Shown piece by piece: positions 23,405 to 31,773 of a stretch of 31,827 nucleotides of DNA. The notes beneath the pieces were generated by a model. It worked only from the letters and a program-made list of their open reading frames with translations, did not search any database and was not told where the DNA came from. The DNA comes from HGM04593 sp964512955. GTDB taxonomy: Bacteria; Bacteroidota; Bacteroidia; Bacteroidales; Bacteroidaceae. The DNA lies in assembly GCA_964512955.1 (NCBI GenBank), contig CAZEKX010000017.1, forward strand, positions 1 through 31,827, given 5' to 3'. How positions within the stretch are numbered: the stretch's first letter is position 1; each line of letters begins with the position of its first letter. The position numbers and the translations under genes are program-made.

Positions 23405-26311
23405 ATGGCAAAGAGAATTAAACAGACTGCGGGGTATGGTAATATCCCGCTACGATTGGCAGAGAGCATAACAGCACAAGCAAACCGTGCATTTGAGGAT
23501 GGTACAATGCGAGAGGCAGTAACGCCAACAACCGCAGAATTGTTAAGATATTGGTTTGACGATGCGCAATGTGATGTGCGAGATATAAACTTCCACGAGG
23601 GACAGCGACAAGCGATACTTAATGTGATATATCTGCACGAGGTATTGTGTATAGAGAGTGTATTGGACATCTATCGGCGCGTTGATGCCGACTTACTTAC
23701 GCAATTTGATTTCTCGGACTTTGCAAAAGAAAAATACAATATTGCCAAGTATGCAATAAAAATGGCAACAGGAACAGGTAAGACTTGGGTTATGCATGCT
23801 GTTATGATATGGCAGATTCTTAATGCCATTGCCGAGGAGGGTGAGGAGATATCGGGGAGATTCACCAAAAACTTTTTAATCGTTGCTCCGGGACTTATTG
23901 TTTATGAGCGACTATTAGATGCTTACAAAGGTAAAGAAACGAGTGTTGGCAGGCGAGACTTTGCAACAAGCGACCTAATGAAGTTTCAAGAACTATTTAT
24001 TCCACAAGCATACCGGGATAGAATATTCGGATTTGTGCAAAACAATGTGGTTGAGAAAGAGGATATAGGGCGTAAAGTAACAGGCAACGGGCTTATAGCC
24101 ATAACCAATTGGCATTTGTTTATTGACTATTCCGATGAGGTAATAGACGAAACGGCATCGGCATTAAATGCTCCTGATACCATAGTCAATGCACTATTAC
24201 CCGCCAAACCAGGTATAAGTAGTGGCAATGCACTTGATGCACTTGACAGAAGATACCTGCAAGGTTCGGAAATAGAATATTTGGCAGACCTCGAGAACTT
24301 AATGGTTATCAACGATGAGGCACACCATATTCACGAATTTAAAAAAGACGGTGAAGTTAAAGAGGTAGAGTGGCAAGCAGGATTGAACAAGATTGCCGAA
24401 CATAAAGGCAAGCATTTCTTTCAAATAGACTTTTCGGCAACACCATACGACGAGAGTGGTAGCGAGAATAGGCGTGTGAAACACTATTTTCCTCATATTG
24501 TTGTGGATTTCGATATTCGCAAAGCGATAGGTAAGGGGCTGGTTAAAACCGTTGTTATTGACAAGCGAGCAGAGATTACGGATACTGAATTGGATTATCG
24601 TGTAGTGAGGGATGAAAATAATCGAATACTCGATTTGAGCGATGGTCAGCGTTTGATGTTGAGGGCAGGATTAAAGAAACTCGATATGTTAGAACGGGGT
24701 TTTAGTGCAATAGATACCTCAAAGCATCCAAAGATGTTGATTGTTTGCGAAGATACCAATGTAAGTCCGTTGGTAGAGAAATTTTTGATTGAAGAGGGAC
24801 TAAATGGTTGTGATATATGCCGTATTGACAGCAACGCTAAAGGAGAATTAAAGGGTGAATGGCAAGAGGTTAAGCAAAAACTATTCAACATTGATAGTTA
24901 CGCACAACCAAAGGTCATAATATCGGTTATGATGCTCCGAGAAGGTTTCGATGTGAATAATATTTGTGTGATTGTGCCTTTGCGGGCCTCAACATCACAG
25001 ATTCTGTTGGAACAAACACTTGGCAGAGGTTTACGCCTTATGTGGCGAGGAAGGGGTTACGAGGAGATTAAGCGTGAAAATAGAGAGTTGGTAATGGTAA
25101 AGAAACAAGCACCCAACTCATACATAGACATATTAAGTATCATAGAGCATCCACGATTCCTTGATTTCTATGATGACCTTATTAAAGATGGCATGGTCGG
25201 TGCTGTCGTTGAGGAGATGACCAGAGAGGGTGTTGTAGGCGACCTGATAAAAATTGGTTTAAAGAGCGACTACGAGCAGTATGATTTGTGTTGGATAAAC
25301 ATTATCAACGATGCAGTTGAAGAGTTAAAACCACTCTCTATTGAGATTGAGAAACTCGACCCACTAACATCGTATTCTCTACAAACACTGCAAAGCATCT
25401 TTGCTCAAGACGGAGAAGTGTTTATCTCGGAGGAATTGACGGGCAAAACACAATTTGGCAAATATAAGGTTAATGCTAACCTGTTCAATGCCGATAACTA
25501 TATTCAATACCTACAAAAAATGCTCGACAATGTGATGAGCAGAATGGAAAGAGTGAATAACCGTACAAAATCACTTCCTCGCACACAATTCGGAGGTGCA
25601 AAGATTATCGGCACATTGGATAAGTATATACGAGAGCGATTATTTGGAAAACCATTCGACCCGATGGCAAATAATAATTGGAAGATATTATTGGCTCACT
25701 CGGCAGTGGCTACCCGTCATATCATTGAGCAACTTTCAAAGGTTCTCTACTATGCACAGCAAGAGATAGATGTTAAGGATGCTATTGTTGAGCATCTATA
25801 CTTCTCGGATGTAGCAGAGTTGAAGATGCGTGAGAAGTATTCGTTGGAGTTGCAAAAAACAATCTATCAACGTACAAGTTTTCCATCAAACAAGGGGACT
25901 TTGGAACGAGAGTTTTTAGAGTTTCTCGACAGGGATGCACAGGTTGAACGTTTTATTAAAATTGATGACAGTCAACACCCATTTGCGAGGATAAGTTATA
26001 TTCGCACCGATGGTTTATTAAGTAGTTATCATCCCGATTTTATGGTAGCAACAAAGCAACACATATATGTAATAGAAACAAAAGGCAATGATAAGGTAGA
26101 TGAGCCGAATGTACTACGTAAACAGAACGCTATGGCCGATTGGTGCGAGAAGATAAACACTCTACCGGCAGAAAAACGAATGAATCGTGATTGGATGTAT
26201 GTTTTATTAAGTGAAGGGGTATTCTATTCTTATGCATACAACGGAGCGGATATTGACAATATATGCTCAATTGCACGAATTAAAAAAATAAAAGACACGT
26301 TATTTGAATGA
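23405..26311 (+). CDS. res: Type III restriction enzyme, helicase-nuclease subunit (Res)
   Basis: ATP-dependent translocase and endonuclease that cuts DNA when unmethylated sites are met in opposing orientation, in complex with Mod. I start at the ATG at 23405 (MAKRIKQTAGYG), 4 bases after mod; an earlier in-frame start would overlap mod. In 968 residues: Walker A MATGTGKT (120-127), DEAHH (304-308), FSATP (343-347), helicase motif VI-like QTLGRGLRL (537-545), and a C-terminal PD-(D/E)xK nuclease with Pro877-Asp878 in HPDFMV and Glu891-x-Lys893 in IETKG. All parts are intact, so the system is probably active. It ends just ahead of a perfect palindrome shared with the convergent peptidase gene. 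Confidence 0.92.
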   Translation: MAKRIKQTAGYGNIPLRLAESITAQANRAFEDGTMREAVTPTTAELLRYWFDDAQCDVRDINFHEGQRQAILNVIYLHEVLCIESVLDIYRRVDADLLTQFDFSDFAKEKYNIAKYAIKMATGTGKTWVMHAVMIWQILNAIAEEGEEISGRFTKNFLIVAPGLIVYERLLDAYKGKETSVGRRDFATSDLMKFQELFIPQAYRDRIFGFVQNNVVEKEDIGRKVTGNGLIAITNWHLFIDYSDEVIDETASALNAPDTIVNALLPAKPGISSGNALDALDRRYLQGSEIEYLADLENLMVINDEAHHIHEFKKDGEVKEVEWQAGLNKIAEHKGKHFFQIDFSATPYDESGSENRRVKHYFPHIVVDFDIRKAIGKGLVKTVVIDKRAEITDTELDYRVVRDENNRILDLSDGQRLMLRAGLKKLDMLERGFSAIDTSKHPKMLIVCEDTNVSPLVEKFLIEEGLNGCDICRIDSNAKGELKGEWQEVKQKLFNIDSYAQPKVIISVMMLREGFDVNNICVIVPLRASTSQILLEQTLGRGLRLMWRGRGYEEIKRENRELVMVKKQAPNSYIDILSIIEHPRFLDFYDDLIKDGMVGAVVEEMTREGVVGDLIKIGLKSDYEQYDLCWINIINDAVEELKPLSIEIEKLDPLTSYSLQTLQSIFAQDGEVFISEELTGKTQFGKYKVNANLFNADNYIQYLQKMLDNVMSRMERVNNRTKSLPRTQFGGAKIIGTLDKYIRERLFGKPFDPMANNNWKILLAHSAVATRHIIEQLSKVLYYAQQEIDVKDAIVEHLYFSDVAELKMREKYSLELQKTIYQRTSFPSNKGTLEREFLEFLDRDAQVERFIKIDDSQHPFARISYIRTDGLLSSYHPDFMVATKQHIYVIETKGNDKVDEPNVLRKQNAMADWCEKINTLPAEKRMNRDWMYVLLSEGVFYSYAYNGADIDNICSIARIKKIKDTLFE

Positions 26312-26326
26312 TACTCCTTATGTAGT

Positions 26327-26368
26327 TATTATAAAATTGGCTTCCCTAGGGAAGCCAATTTTATAATA
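26327..26368. terminator. 42-base perfect palindrome, bidirectional terminator
   Basis: The sequence reads identically on both strands over 42 bases, centred on CCTAGG with arms ATTGGCTTCCC and GGGAAGCCAAT flanked by A- and T-rich ends. It lies between the convergent res and S46 peptidase genes (15 bases after the res stop, 3 before the peptidase stop), and each strand has a T-rich 3' side, as expected for a terminator serving both. Confidence 0.85.
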
Positions 26369-26371
26369 TTA

Positions 26372-28516
26372 TCACTTAACAATAGTCATCTCTTCGATAA
26401 GTCGGTTACAGTTACCCAATTTCTCTATTATGAATAACACATATCTTATATCGACACCTATACAGCGTTGAAGGTTTTCGTCGAAGTTGATATCTCCACT
26501 GAGCGATTCCCAGTTTCCGTCGAATGCCAAACCTATTAACTCGCCACGTGAGTTAAGCACTCCACTACCGCTGTTACCACCGGTAATATCGTTTGTAGTG
26601 AGGAATGCCACCGGCATTTCGCCATTGGGAAGGGCGTAAGCGCCAAACTCTTTTGAGTTATACAACTCCTTGAGACGTGCAGGCACAATAAATTCGCTGT
26701 TATTAGGATCCTCTTTCTCCATTACGCCTTTTAACGTGGTATAGTGGCTGTATGTAACACCGTCGCGTGGCTGATACGATTTTATGTTTCCGTATGTAAG
26801 ACGCATTGTAAAGTTTGCATCGGGTGCAACAGGGGTTCCATCGGCCATCTCCAGCAAACCTTTCAAATATGTCTTGTGAAGTTTGTTCAGTGTAGCCTTG
26901 TATCCTGCCATTTCATCGCGGTACTTTTCATACACATCGAATATTGCATCGCGCAACTGTGCAGCAGGGTCGTTCTGAATTTTCTTGAGAGCAGGTTTCT
27001 TGACAAACTTATCGAAGTTCTTTCTACAGCCAAGAATAGAGTTGTCGTAAACATAATCGACATATTTGTCGAGGTTACCTTTATATCTCTTGTTCATTTC
27101 GTTAAAGAGTGCGGGACGCTCCTCCTCGGTTGTAAGAGAGATAAAGAGAGGTATCAGTGATTTTGCAACGCGACGGTCAATCTCGTGATTATAGTCGCGG
27201 TCGTGCAACCAGTTGTAATAAGCATTCAATTTATCTTTAACAATAAGCGGTTCATCGAACAACGATTTACTTGCATTGTTAAAGTTACGCGATATAAACT
27301 CAACATTGCTTATGAGTTCTGTTGTAAGAGTCAACATATATTGAGTTCTATTACTCTGCTCTATTACTTTATTTATCTCCTCTACAACGGTTTTGTAGTT
27401 ATCATTATCTACGCGTTCTGCAAATTCACGGAACTTTGCTTCATTAACCAACTTCTCCTCTATTACTTTATTCTCGACAATGGCTTTGTTCATACCTATC
27501 GAGTTCTTCCAGTAATTACTTATTCGTGCTAACTTATTCGCATATTGAATGTTTACCGCCTCGCTCTTTGCCATCTCCTCGCGAAGTATTTTGAGGGTTG
27601 CATCGCGCATTGCTATACGAGGCTCGTTGCTACTATACATTCTTTGCTTTACCTCATCGCCTGTAAGGAAACGCGACGTACTGCCGGGGAAACCCATAAT
27701 CATGGCGAAATCGCCATATTCAAAGCCGGCGATAGAGACATTCAAATATTTTGGAGTACTCAAAGGTTTGTTATTCTTGCTATAAGGTGCGGGATTTCCT
27801 TCTGCATCGGCATAAACACGGAATACAGAGAAGTCGCCGGTGTGGCGTGGCCACATCCAGTTATCGGTTTCTCCACCGAACTTACCGACAGATGAGGGAG
27901 GAGTACCCACCAAACGAACATCGGTGTAGGCTTTGTAATATACCAGATAATATTTGTTACCTTCGTAATAGGGAAGCAACTGAGCAGTAAGATACTGTTT
28001 TCCCTCAATATCGTCTTTTTCGAACAGTTCGTTGGCAACTTTGGCAAGAGCATCGCGTGAGAAAGACTCCTGTTCTGTCATTCTGCCATCTATGATGCGG
28101 GCATTCACCTCGTCGGTAACATCGGTTATCTTTGTTACAAAGGTGAAGTTTATATCTTTACAGGGTAGTTCCTCTTCGTAACTGTCAGACCAGAAACCAT
28201 CTTTAAGATAGTTGTGCTCAACAGAACTCAACTGCTGTATATAACTATATCCGCAATGATGATTTGTAAATATAAGACCATTTGGTGAAACGATTTCACC
28301 TGTACAACCACCACCGAATATACCTATTGCATCTTTCAACGAAGGAGCGTTGGGAGAATAAATTTCATCGACCGACAACTCCAAACCTAATTTGCGCATT
28401 TGGTCCTCGAGGTTCTGACTACGCATCAACTGCAAAAGCCACATACCCTCGTCGGCCTTCAACTGTATTGGCAACAGAGTCAATGCAATTAAAAATGCTG
28501 AAACTAATTTTTTCAT
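26372..28516 (-). CDS. S46 family dipeptidyl-peptidase (DPP7-like)
   Basis: Removes dipeptides from oligopeptides in the periplasm, a main nutrient route in protein-using Bacteroidales. I start at the ATG ending at 28516 (MKKLVSAFLIALTLLP); a TTG three codons earlier is unlikely. Of 714 residues, 1-21 form a signal peptide. FGGGCTGEIVSPNGL and TNHHCG (83-89) carry the catalytic His and a likely disulfide pair (Cys71, Cys88). GGETDNWMWPRHTGDF contains the catalytic Asp region, and GNSGSGV holds Ser649. From memory of Porphyromonas enzymes, the S1 determinant 18 residues after Ser is Gly in DPP7 and Arg in DPP11; here it is Gly667 (FDGNWES), suggesting hydrophobic rather than acidic P1 preference. 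Single gene, convergent with res. Confidence 0.92.
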   Translation of the reverse strand: MKKLVSAFLIALTLLPIQLKADEGMWLLQLMRSQNLEDQMRKLGLELSVDEIYSPNAPSLKDAIGIFGGGCTGEIVSPNGLIFTNHHCGYSYIQQLSSVEHNYLKDGFWSDSYEEELPCKDINFTFVTKITDVTDEVNARIIDGRMTEQESFSRDALAKVANELFEKDDIEGKQYLTAQLLPYYEGNKYYLVYYKAYTDVRLVGTPPSSVGKFGGETDNWMWPRHTGDFSVFRVYADAEGNPAPYSKNNKPLSTPKYLNVSIAGFEYGDFAMIMGFPGSTSRFLTGDEVKQRMYSSNEPRIAMRDATLKILREEMAKSEAVNIQYANKLARISNYWKNSIGMNKAIVENKVIEEKLVNEAKFREFAERVDNDNYKTVVEEINKVIEQSNRTQYMLTLTTELISNVEFISRNFNNASKSLFDEPLIVKDKLNAYYNWLHDRDYNHEIDRRVAKSLIPLFISLTTEEERPALFNEMNKRYKGNLDKYVDYVYDNSILGCRKNFDKFVKKPALKKIQNDPAAQLRDAIFDVYEKYRDEMAGYKATLNKLHKTYLKGLLEMADGTPVAPDANFTMRLTYGNIKSYQPRDGVTYSHYTTLKGVMEKEDPNNSEFIVPARLKELYNSKEFGAYALPNGEMPVAFLTTNDITGGNSGSGVLNSRGELIGLAFDGNWESLSGDINFDENLQRCIGVDIRYVLFIIEKLGNCNRLIEEMTIVK

Positions 28517-28564
28517 AAATAACAATTTTATAGAGTTTTAAATTCAAACAATCTCTTAATTCTG

Positions 28565-28572
28565 CGAAGATA
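28565..28572 (-). promoter_or_regulatory. Possible -7 box of the S46 peptidase gene
   Basis: TATCTTCGCA on the minus strand, one base from TAnnTTTG, about 50 bases ahead of the ATG. A -33 TTTG is not seen. Confidence 0.45.
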
Positions 28573-28706
28573 CGTTAAAAAAGTGGAATTCCGTATAAAA
28601 TTTTTATTTTTGGAGTTTTTATATGCCGGTAATACCATCTTTGCATTACAAAAGTGTTGCAAAATGTTATAACATTATGATAAATAACTAAATAAGATTA
28701 AAAAGG

Positions 28707-28738
28707 ATTGTAAGTTCGTATAAACTATATTATATTCG
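28707..28738 (+). promoter_or_regulatory. Promoter of the DUF4369 lipoprotein gene
   Basis: ATTG (28707-28710), 20 bases, then TATATTCG (28731-28738): correct spacing with one base off consensus in each box. Leader of about 50 bases. Confidence 0.6.
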
Positions 28739-28796
28739 CAAAAACCTTAGTTTACTATGTAAAACAACCTATTGGACAAGACAAAACACTCATAAG

Positions 28797-29507
28797 ATGA
28801 AAAACCTATTACTATTATCCTTTATAAGCCTTTTTGTAATTCTAATATTATCGTGCAAAGATAAATATCACATTTCGGGTGTTGCATACGACGGTGAGGT
28901 TGCCGATGGTACACTCATACACATAAAACAGGAAAAAGATAGTAAGTGGCATACTCTGAATTCATGCGAGATTTTACATGGCAATTTTAAGATGGAGGGG
29001 GATTTGGACACGACACTGCTTACCGCTCTCTTTATTGACGATATTCCCACACTGCCGTTGGTGCTGGAATCGGGAGTAATATCTGTAAATATTGAACCGC
29101 AGATTATAAGAATAACCGGTACGGAGCATAACGACAAGTTAAACAAGTTTATACTGCATAAAGAAAAGTTAGAGAACCATATTACAAAACTGGAGAGAGA
29201 GAGGACATCCTTGGCTACAACTACCCACACCCATAAAAATAGAGATATTGAGATACGCGACTCAATAGCATCGGTAATGCATAGGTTCGGTAGTTTCATC
29301 GAGGGTTTTATAATTGACAACCATCATACATTGCTTGGACCATGCGTCTTCAGATTACTCTGTAGCACACTACCCCGCCCCGAAGTAACCCCACAGATTG
29401 AAAGACTTACAGCCAATGCTCCTGCCAAATTCCTTAACAGTCCTTTTGTAAAAGCATATTTGGAGAAAGCGCGTAAAAACAGTGGCATACTGCATGTTGC
29501 CGAATAA
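28797..29507 (+). CDS. DUF4369 lipoprotein without thioredoxin domain
   Basis: A 236-residue lipoprotein: hydrophobic signal sequence (1-19) ending in the lipobox ILSC with lipidation at Cys20, then a beta-rich DUF4369-like domain (about 22-115, YHISGVAYDGEVADGTLIHI) and a helical, charged segment (about 115-236). In many Bacteroidales relatives this N-terminal part is joined to a C-terminal thioredoxin/AhpC-like domain with a CxxC motif. None is present: the only downstream Cys residues are at about 184 and 190 (PCVFRLLC). The reading frame ends cleanly before a terminator, so this looks like a short family member rather than a broken gene. Function unknown; likely in the outer or inner membrane facing the periplasm. 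Confidence 0.7.
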   Translation: MKNLLLLSFISLFVILILSCKDKYHISGVAYDGEVADGTLIHIKQEKDSKWHTLNSCEILHGNFKMEGDLDTTLLTALFIDDIPTLPLVLESGVISVNIEPQIIRITGTEHNDKLNKFILHKEKLENHITKLERERTSLATTTHTHKNRDIEIRDSIASVMHRFGSFIEGFIIDNHHTLLGPCVFRLLCSTLPRPEVTPQIERLTANAPAKFLNSPFVKAYLEKARKNSGILHVAE

Positions 29508-29607
29508 ACACCTCTGTTGTTTCGTGTCATCTATAATAACTTTGGTTTGACTCTTGCCACATGGGTTCCCCTCTGACGGTTTCAATTTTCAATATTATTA
29601 AAAAATT

Positions 29608-29643
29608 ATCCGTTGCAATACACTGTATTACAACGGATTTTTT
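29608..29643. terminator. Bidirectional terminator between the lipoprotein gene and rsgA
   Basis: ATCCGTTG (29608-29615) pairs with CAACGGAT (29631-29638), with an inner AATAC-act-GTATT stem. A T-run follows on the plus strand and an A-run precedes it, so it works for both convergent genes. The 203-base gap holds no other feature. Confidence 0.9.
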
Positions 29644-29710
29644 ATCGGTTATACAATTTATCTATAATGATAGACAAATTTTTATGCCATACGGCTTTTA
29701 ATCAATCGCG

Positions 29711-30643
29711 TTATTCCGAAGTTCTGTATTTACCCTCCTCTTTATCTTCGAGCATACTTAAATAGGATTGATAGCGCGAAGGGGCTATTTTACCCTCTTC
29801 CAGTGCTTGCAGAACTGCACAACCCGGCTCGTGCGTATGAGTACAGTTTCCATATTTACAACCACCCGACAACTCGAAAAACTCCACGAAATAGTGGGCT
29901 ATCTCTTCGCTTTCCATGTCGTATGTACCGAAACCTTTCACACCCGGAGTATCCACAATAAAACTATCGGGCATAAATTCAAACATCTGGGAATAAGTAG
30001 TAGTGTGCATACCTTTATCGTGTGTCTTCGATATCTCACCTGTACGAGCGGCAATCTGTGGGGCTACAGCATTTACAAGGCTCGACTTTCCGACACCCGA
30101 ATTACCCGCCAACAACGACACTTTGCCACGCATCATATCCCTCAAAGAGTCTATACCCTCGCCTGTGGCAATGGATGTCTTAAGACATTTATAGCCGATA
30201 CTCTCGTATATAGCAAACAGATAATCGAGTTCCAACTGCTCGTCGGCATTGTAGAGGTCGGTTTTGTTGAAGACCGGTACAACCGGAACACGATAGGCCT
30301 CGGCAGATGCCAAAAAACGGTCTATAAACGTGGTGGATGTAACAGGATGGTTTATCGTAATAACAAGGAAGCATAGGTCGAGATTGGCAGCCAGAATATG
30401 CGACTGCTTCGATAAGTTCGATGCCTTGCGTACAATATAATTCTTTCGAGGTAATATATCTATTATATATGCTGTACCATCGTCACGCACAGACAAAGCA
30501 ACCTTATCGCCAACAGCAACCGGATTGGTACTTTTTATACCTTTAAGACGAAAATTGCCCTTTACCCTGCACTCTATCAACGTACCATCATCGAGACGTA
30601 CGTCGTAGACACTGCCGGCACTCTTTATTACTACTCCTTGCAC
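29711..30643 (-). CDS. rsgA: Ribosome small-subunit-dependent GTPase A
   Basis: Circularly permuted GTPase that releases maturation factors from the 30S subunit. In 310 residues an N-terminal OB fold (about 1-65) is followed by G4 NKTDL at 126-130, ahead of G1 GNSGVGKSS at 180-188 and G3 DTPGVKGFG at 231-239, the permuted order that defines the family. The zinc motif Cys262, Cys267, His269, Cys275 (in CKYGNCTHTHEPGC) is complete. The start is a GTG ending at 30643: the frame upstream hits the frr stop TGA with no ATG, and the residues MQGVVIKSAGSVYDV match the usual N-terminus. It follows frr by 18 bases. Confidence 0.95.
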   Translation of the reverse strand: MQGVVIKSAGSVYDVRLDDGTLIECRVKGNFRLKGIKSTNPVAVGDKVALSVRDDGTAYIIDILPRKNYIVRKASNLSKQSHILAANLDLCFLVITINHPVTSTTFIDRFLASAEAYRVPVVPVFNKTDLYNADEQLELDYLFAIYESIGYKCLKTSIATGEGIDSLRDMMRGKVSLLAGNSGVGKSSLVNAVAPQIAARTGEISKTHDKGMHTTTYSQMFEFMPDSFIVDTPGVKGFGTYDMESEEIAHYFVEFFELSGGCKYGNCTHTHEPGCAVLQALEEGKIAPSRYQSYLSMLEDKEEGKYRTSE

Positions 30644-30661
30644 CCGTACTCTGTTTAAGGG

Positions 30662-31222
30662 TCAGACTGTCATAATCTCCTTCTCCTTAGCGGCAAATAT
30701 CTCTTCGGCCTTCTTTATGTACTTGTCGTGTATCTTCTGGAGTTTCTCCTCGCCATCTTTCGACAAATCCTCGGGCATACCATCCTTAACAGCCTTCTTA
30801 AGTGAGTCGATAGCATCGCGACGCGCATTACGTACACTTATCTTTGCTGTTTCCAACTCGCGAGAACACTGTTTAACAAGTTGCTCACGACGTTCACCCG
30901 TCAAAGGAGGTATTGCCACAATTATCACCTCACCGTTATTGGCAGGCATAATACCCACGGGAGAGTCAATGATAGCCTTCTCTATTGCACTGAACATGCT
31001 CTTATCCCAAGGCTTAATAGATATCGTACGCATATCGGGAGTGGTGATGGTAGCCACATTGTTAATAGGAACTTCGGAACCATAGGAACTTACTCTCACA
31101 CAATCGAGCAAGTGGGGATTTGCCTTTCCGGCGCGAATATGTGAATACTCTTCTTCGAGATGCATAATTGCAAGTTCCATCATCTCTTCGGCTTCGCCTA
31201 AACATGTTTTTACGTCTAACAT
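30662..31222 (-). CDS. frr: Ribosome recycling factor
   Basis: Splits post-termination ribosomes together with EF-G. The 186-residue length and the blocks RAGKANPHLLD (31-41), YGSEVPINNVATI, SIKPWDKSM, IPPLTGERREQLVK and the C-terminal helix with KIHDKYIKKAEEI are all typical. It is transcribed with rsgA; the start ATG ends at 31222. Confidence 0.98.
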   Translation of the reverse strand: MLDVKTCLGEAEEMMELAIMHLEEEYSHIRAGKANPHLLDCVRVSSYGSEVPINNVATITTPDMRTISIKPWDKSMFSAIEKAIIDSPVGIMPANNGEVIIVAIPPLTGERREQLVKQCSRELETAKISVRNARRDAIDSLKKAVKDGMPEDLSKDGEEKLQKIHDKYIKKAEEIFAAKEKEIMTV

Positions 31223-31317
31223 ATCTTTTTTGTTTTAGTTAATCTTTAATTTCTATAGACATGCACGCATACAACCGGTACGCAATACATCGTTTTTACA
31301 AAAATAACTAGAAAGAA

Positions 31318-31325
31318 CGAAGATA
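31318..31325 (-). promoter_or_regulatory. Possible -7 box of frr-rsgA
   Basis: TATCTTCG on the minus strand, about 95 bases ahead of the frr ATG. No TTTG at the -33 spacing, so tentative. Confidence 0.4.
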
Positions 31326-31447
31326 CTGCATTTTTAATCTTTTTTAACAGTTGAAATTATTACTTTTTATCTATCCTACCTACTCTTCTAAACAACCATG
31401 CCGGTTTAAAATTTGTTTTTCATACAAGGAGCATTTCCATAAGAGAA

Positions 31448-31455
31448 TAAATTTG
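31448..31455 (+). promoter_or_regulatory. Possible -7 box of the DUF2007 gene
   Basis: TAAATTTG is a full match to TAnnTTTG, 28 bases ahead of the ATG at 31483. The -33 element is not evident. Confidence 0.4.
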
Positions 31456-31470
31456 ATTACACAAAAAAGG

Positions 31471-31478
31471 AAGGAGGT
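31471..31478 (+). promoter_or_regulatory. Perfect Shine-Dalgarno of the DUF2007 gene
   Basis: AAGGAGGT complements all eight bases of a standard anti-Shine-Dalgarno, with the AAGGAGG core 5 bases ahead of the ATG. It fixes the start at 31483. Such sites are rare in Bacteroidota, where the anti-Shine-Dalgarno is largely masked on the ribosome. Confidence 0.8.
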
Positions 31479-31482
31479 TGTC

Positions 31483-31734
31483 ATGGCACATAGAAGAGAG
31501 CATCACAATTTTGTAAAGGTTTATAGCGGTAATTTGTGGCAAGCACAAATTATACAGGGTTTGTTAGAGGCAAACAATATTATATGTATTCTAAGAAATG
31601 ATACCGCTTCGGCTGTAACATCGCCATATACCGACACAGCAGGCGAAGTATTGGTCATGGTAGATAATCGCGACATGAGGTTCGCCACCCTAATTATAAA
31701 AGAGTGTTCACTATCCTCAAACCCATATAATTAG
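31483..31734 (+). CDS. Small DUF2007 protein (putative signal-transducing family)
   Basis: An 83-residue cytoplasmic protein with the ferredoxin-like pattern of DUF2007: VKVYSGNLWQAQIIQGLLEANNI, then a loop and EVLVMVDNRDMRFATLIIKE. The family's role is not established. The start is set by the perfect Shine-Dalgarno at 31471-31478; the frame is open further upstream to a TTG at 31351, but those residues are not family-like. The gene ends 39 bases before the right-hand IS copy, so it is intact. Confidence 0.8.
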   Translation: MAHRREHHNFVKVYSGNLWQAQIIQGLLEANNIICILRNDTASAVTSPYTDTAGEVLVMVDNRDMRFATLIIKECSLSSNPYN

Positions 31735-31773
31735 CAGGTGATGATAGAGTACAAAAATATAATGGACACCTTT

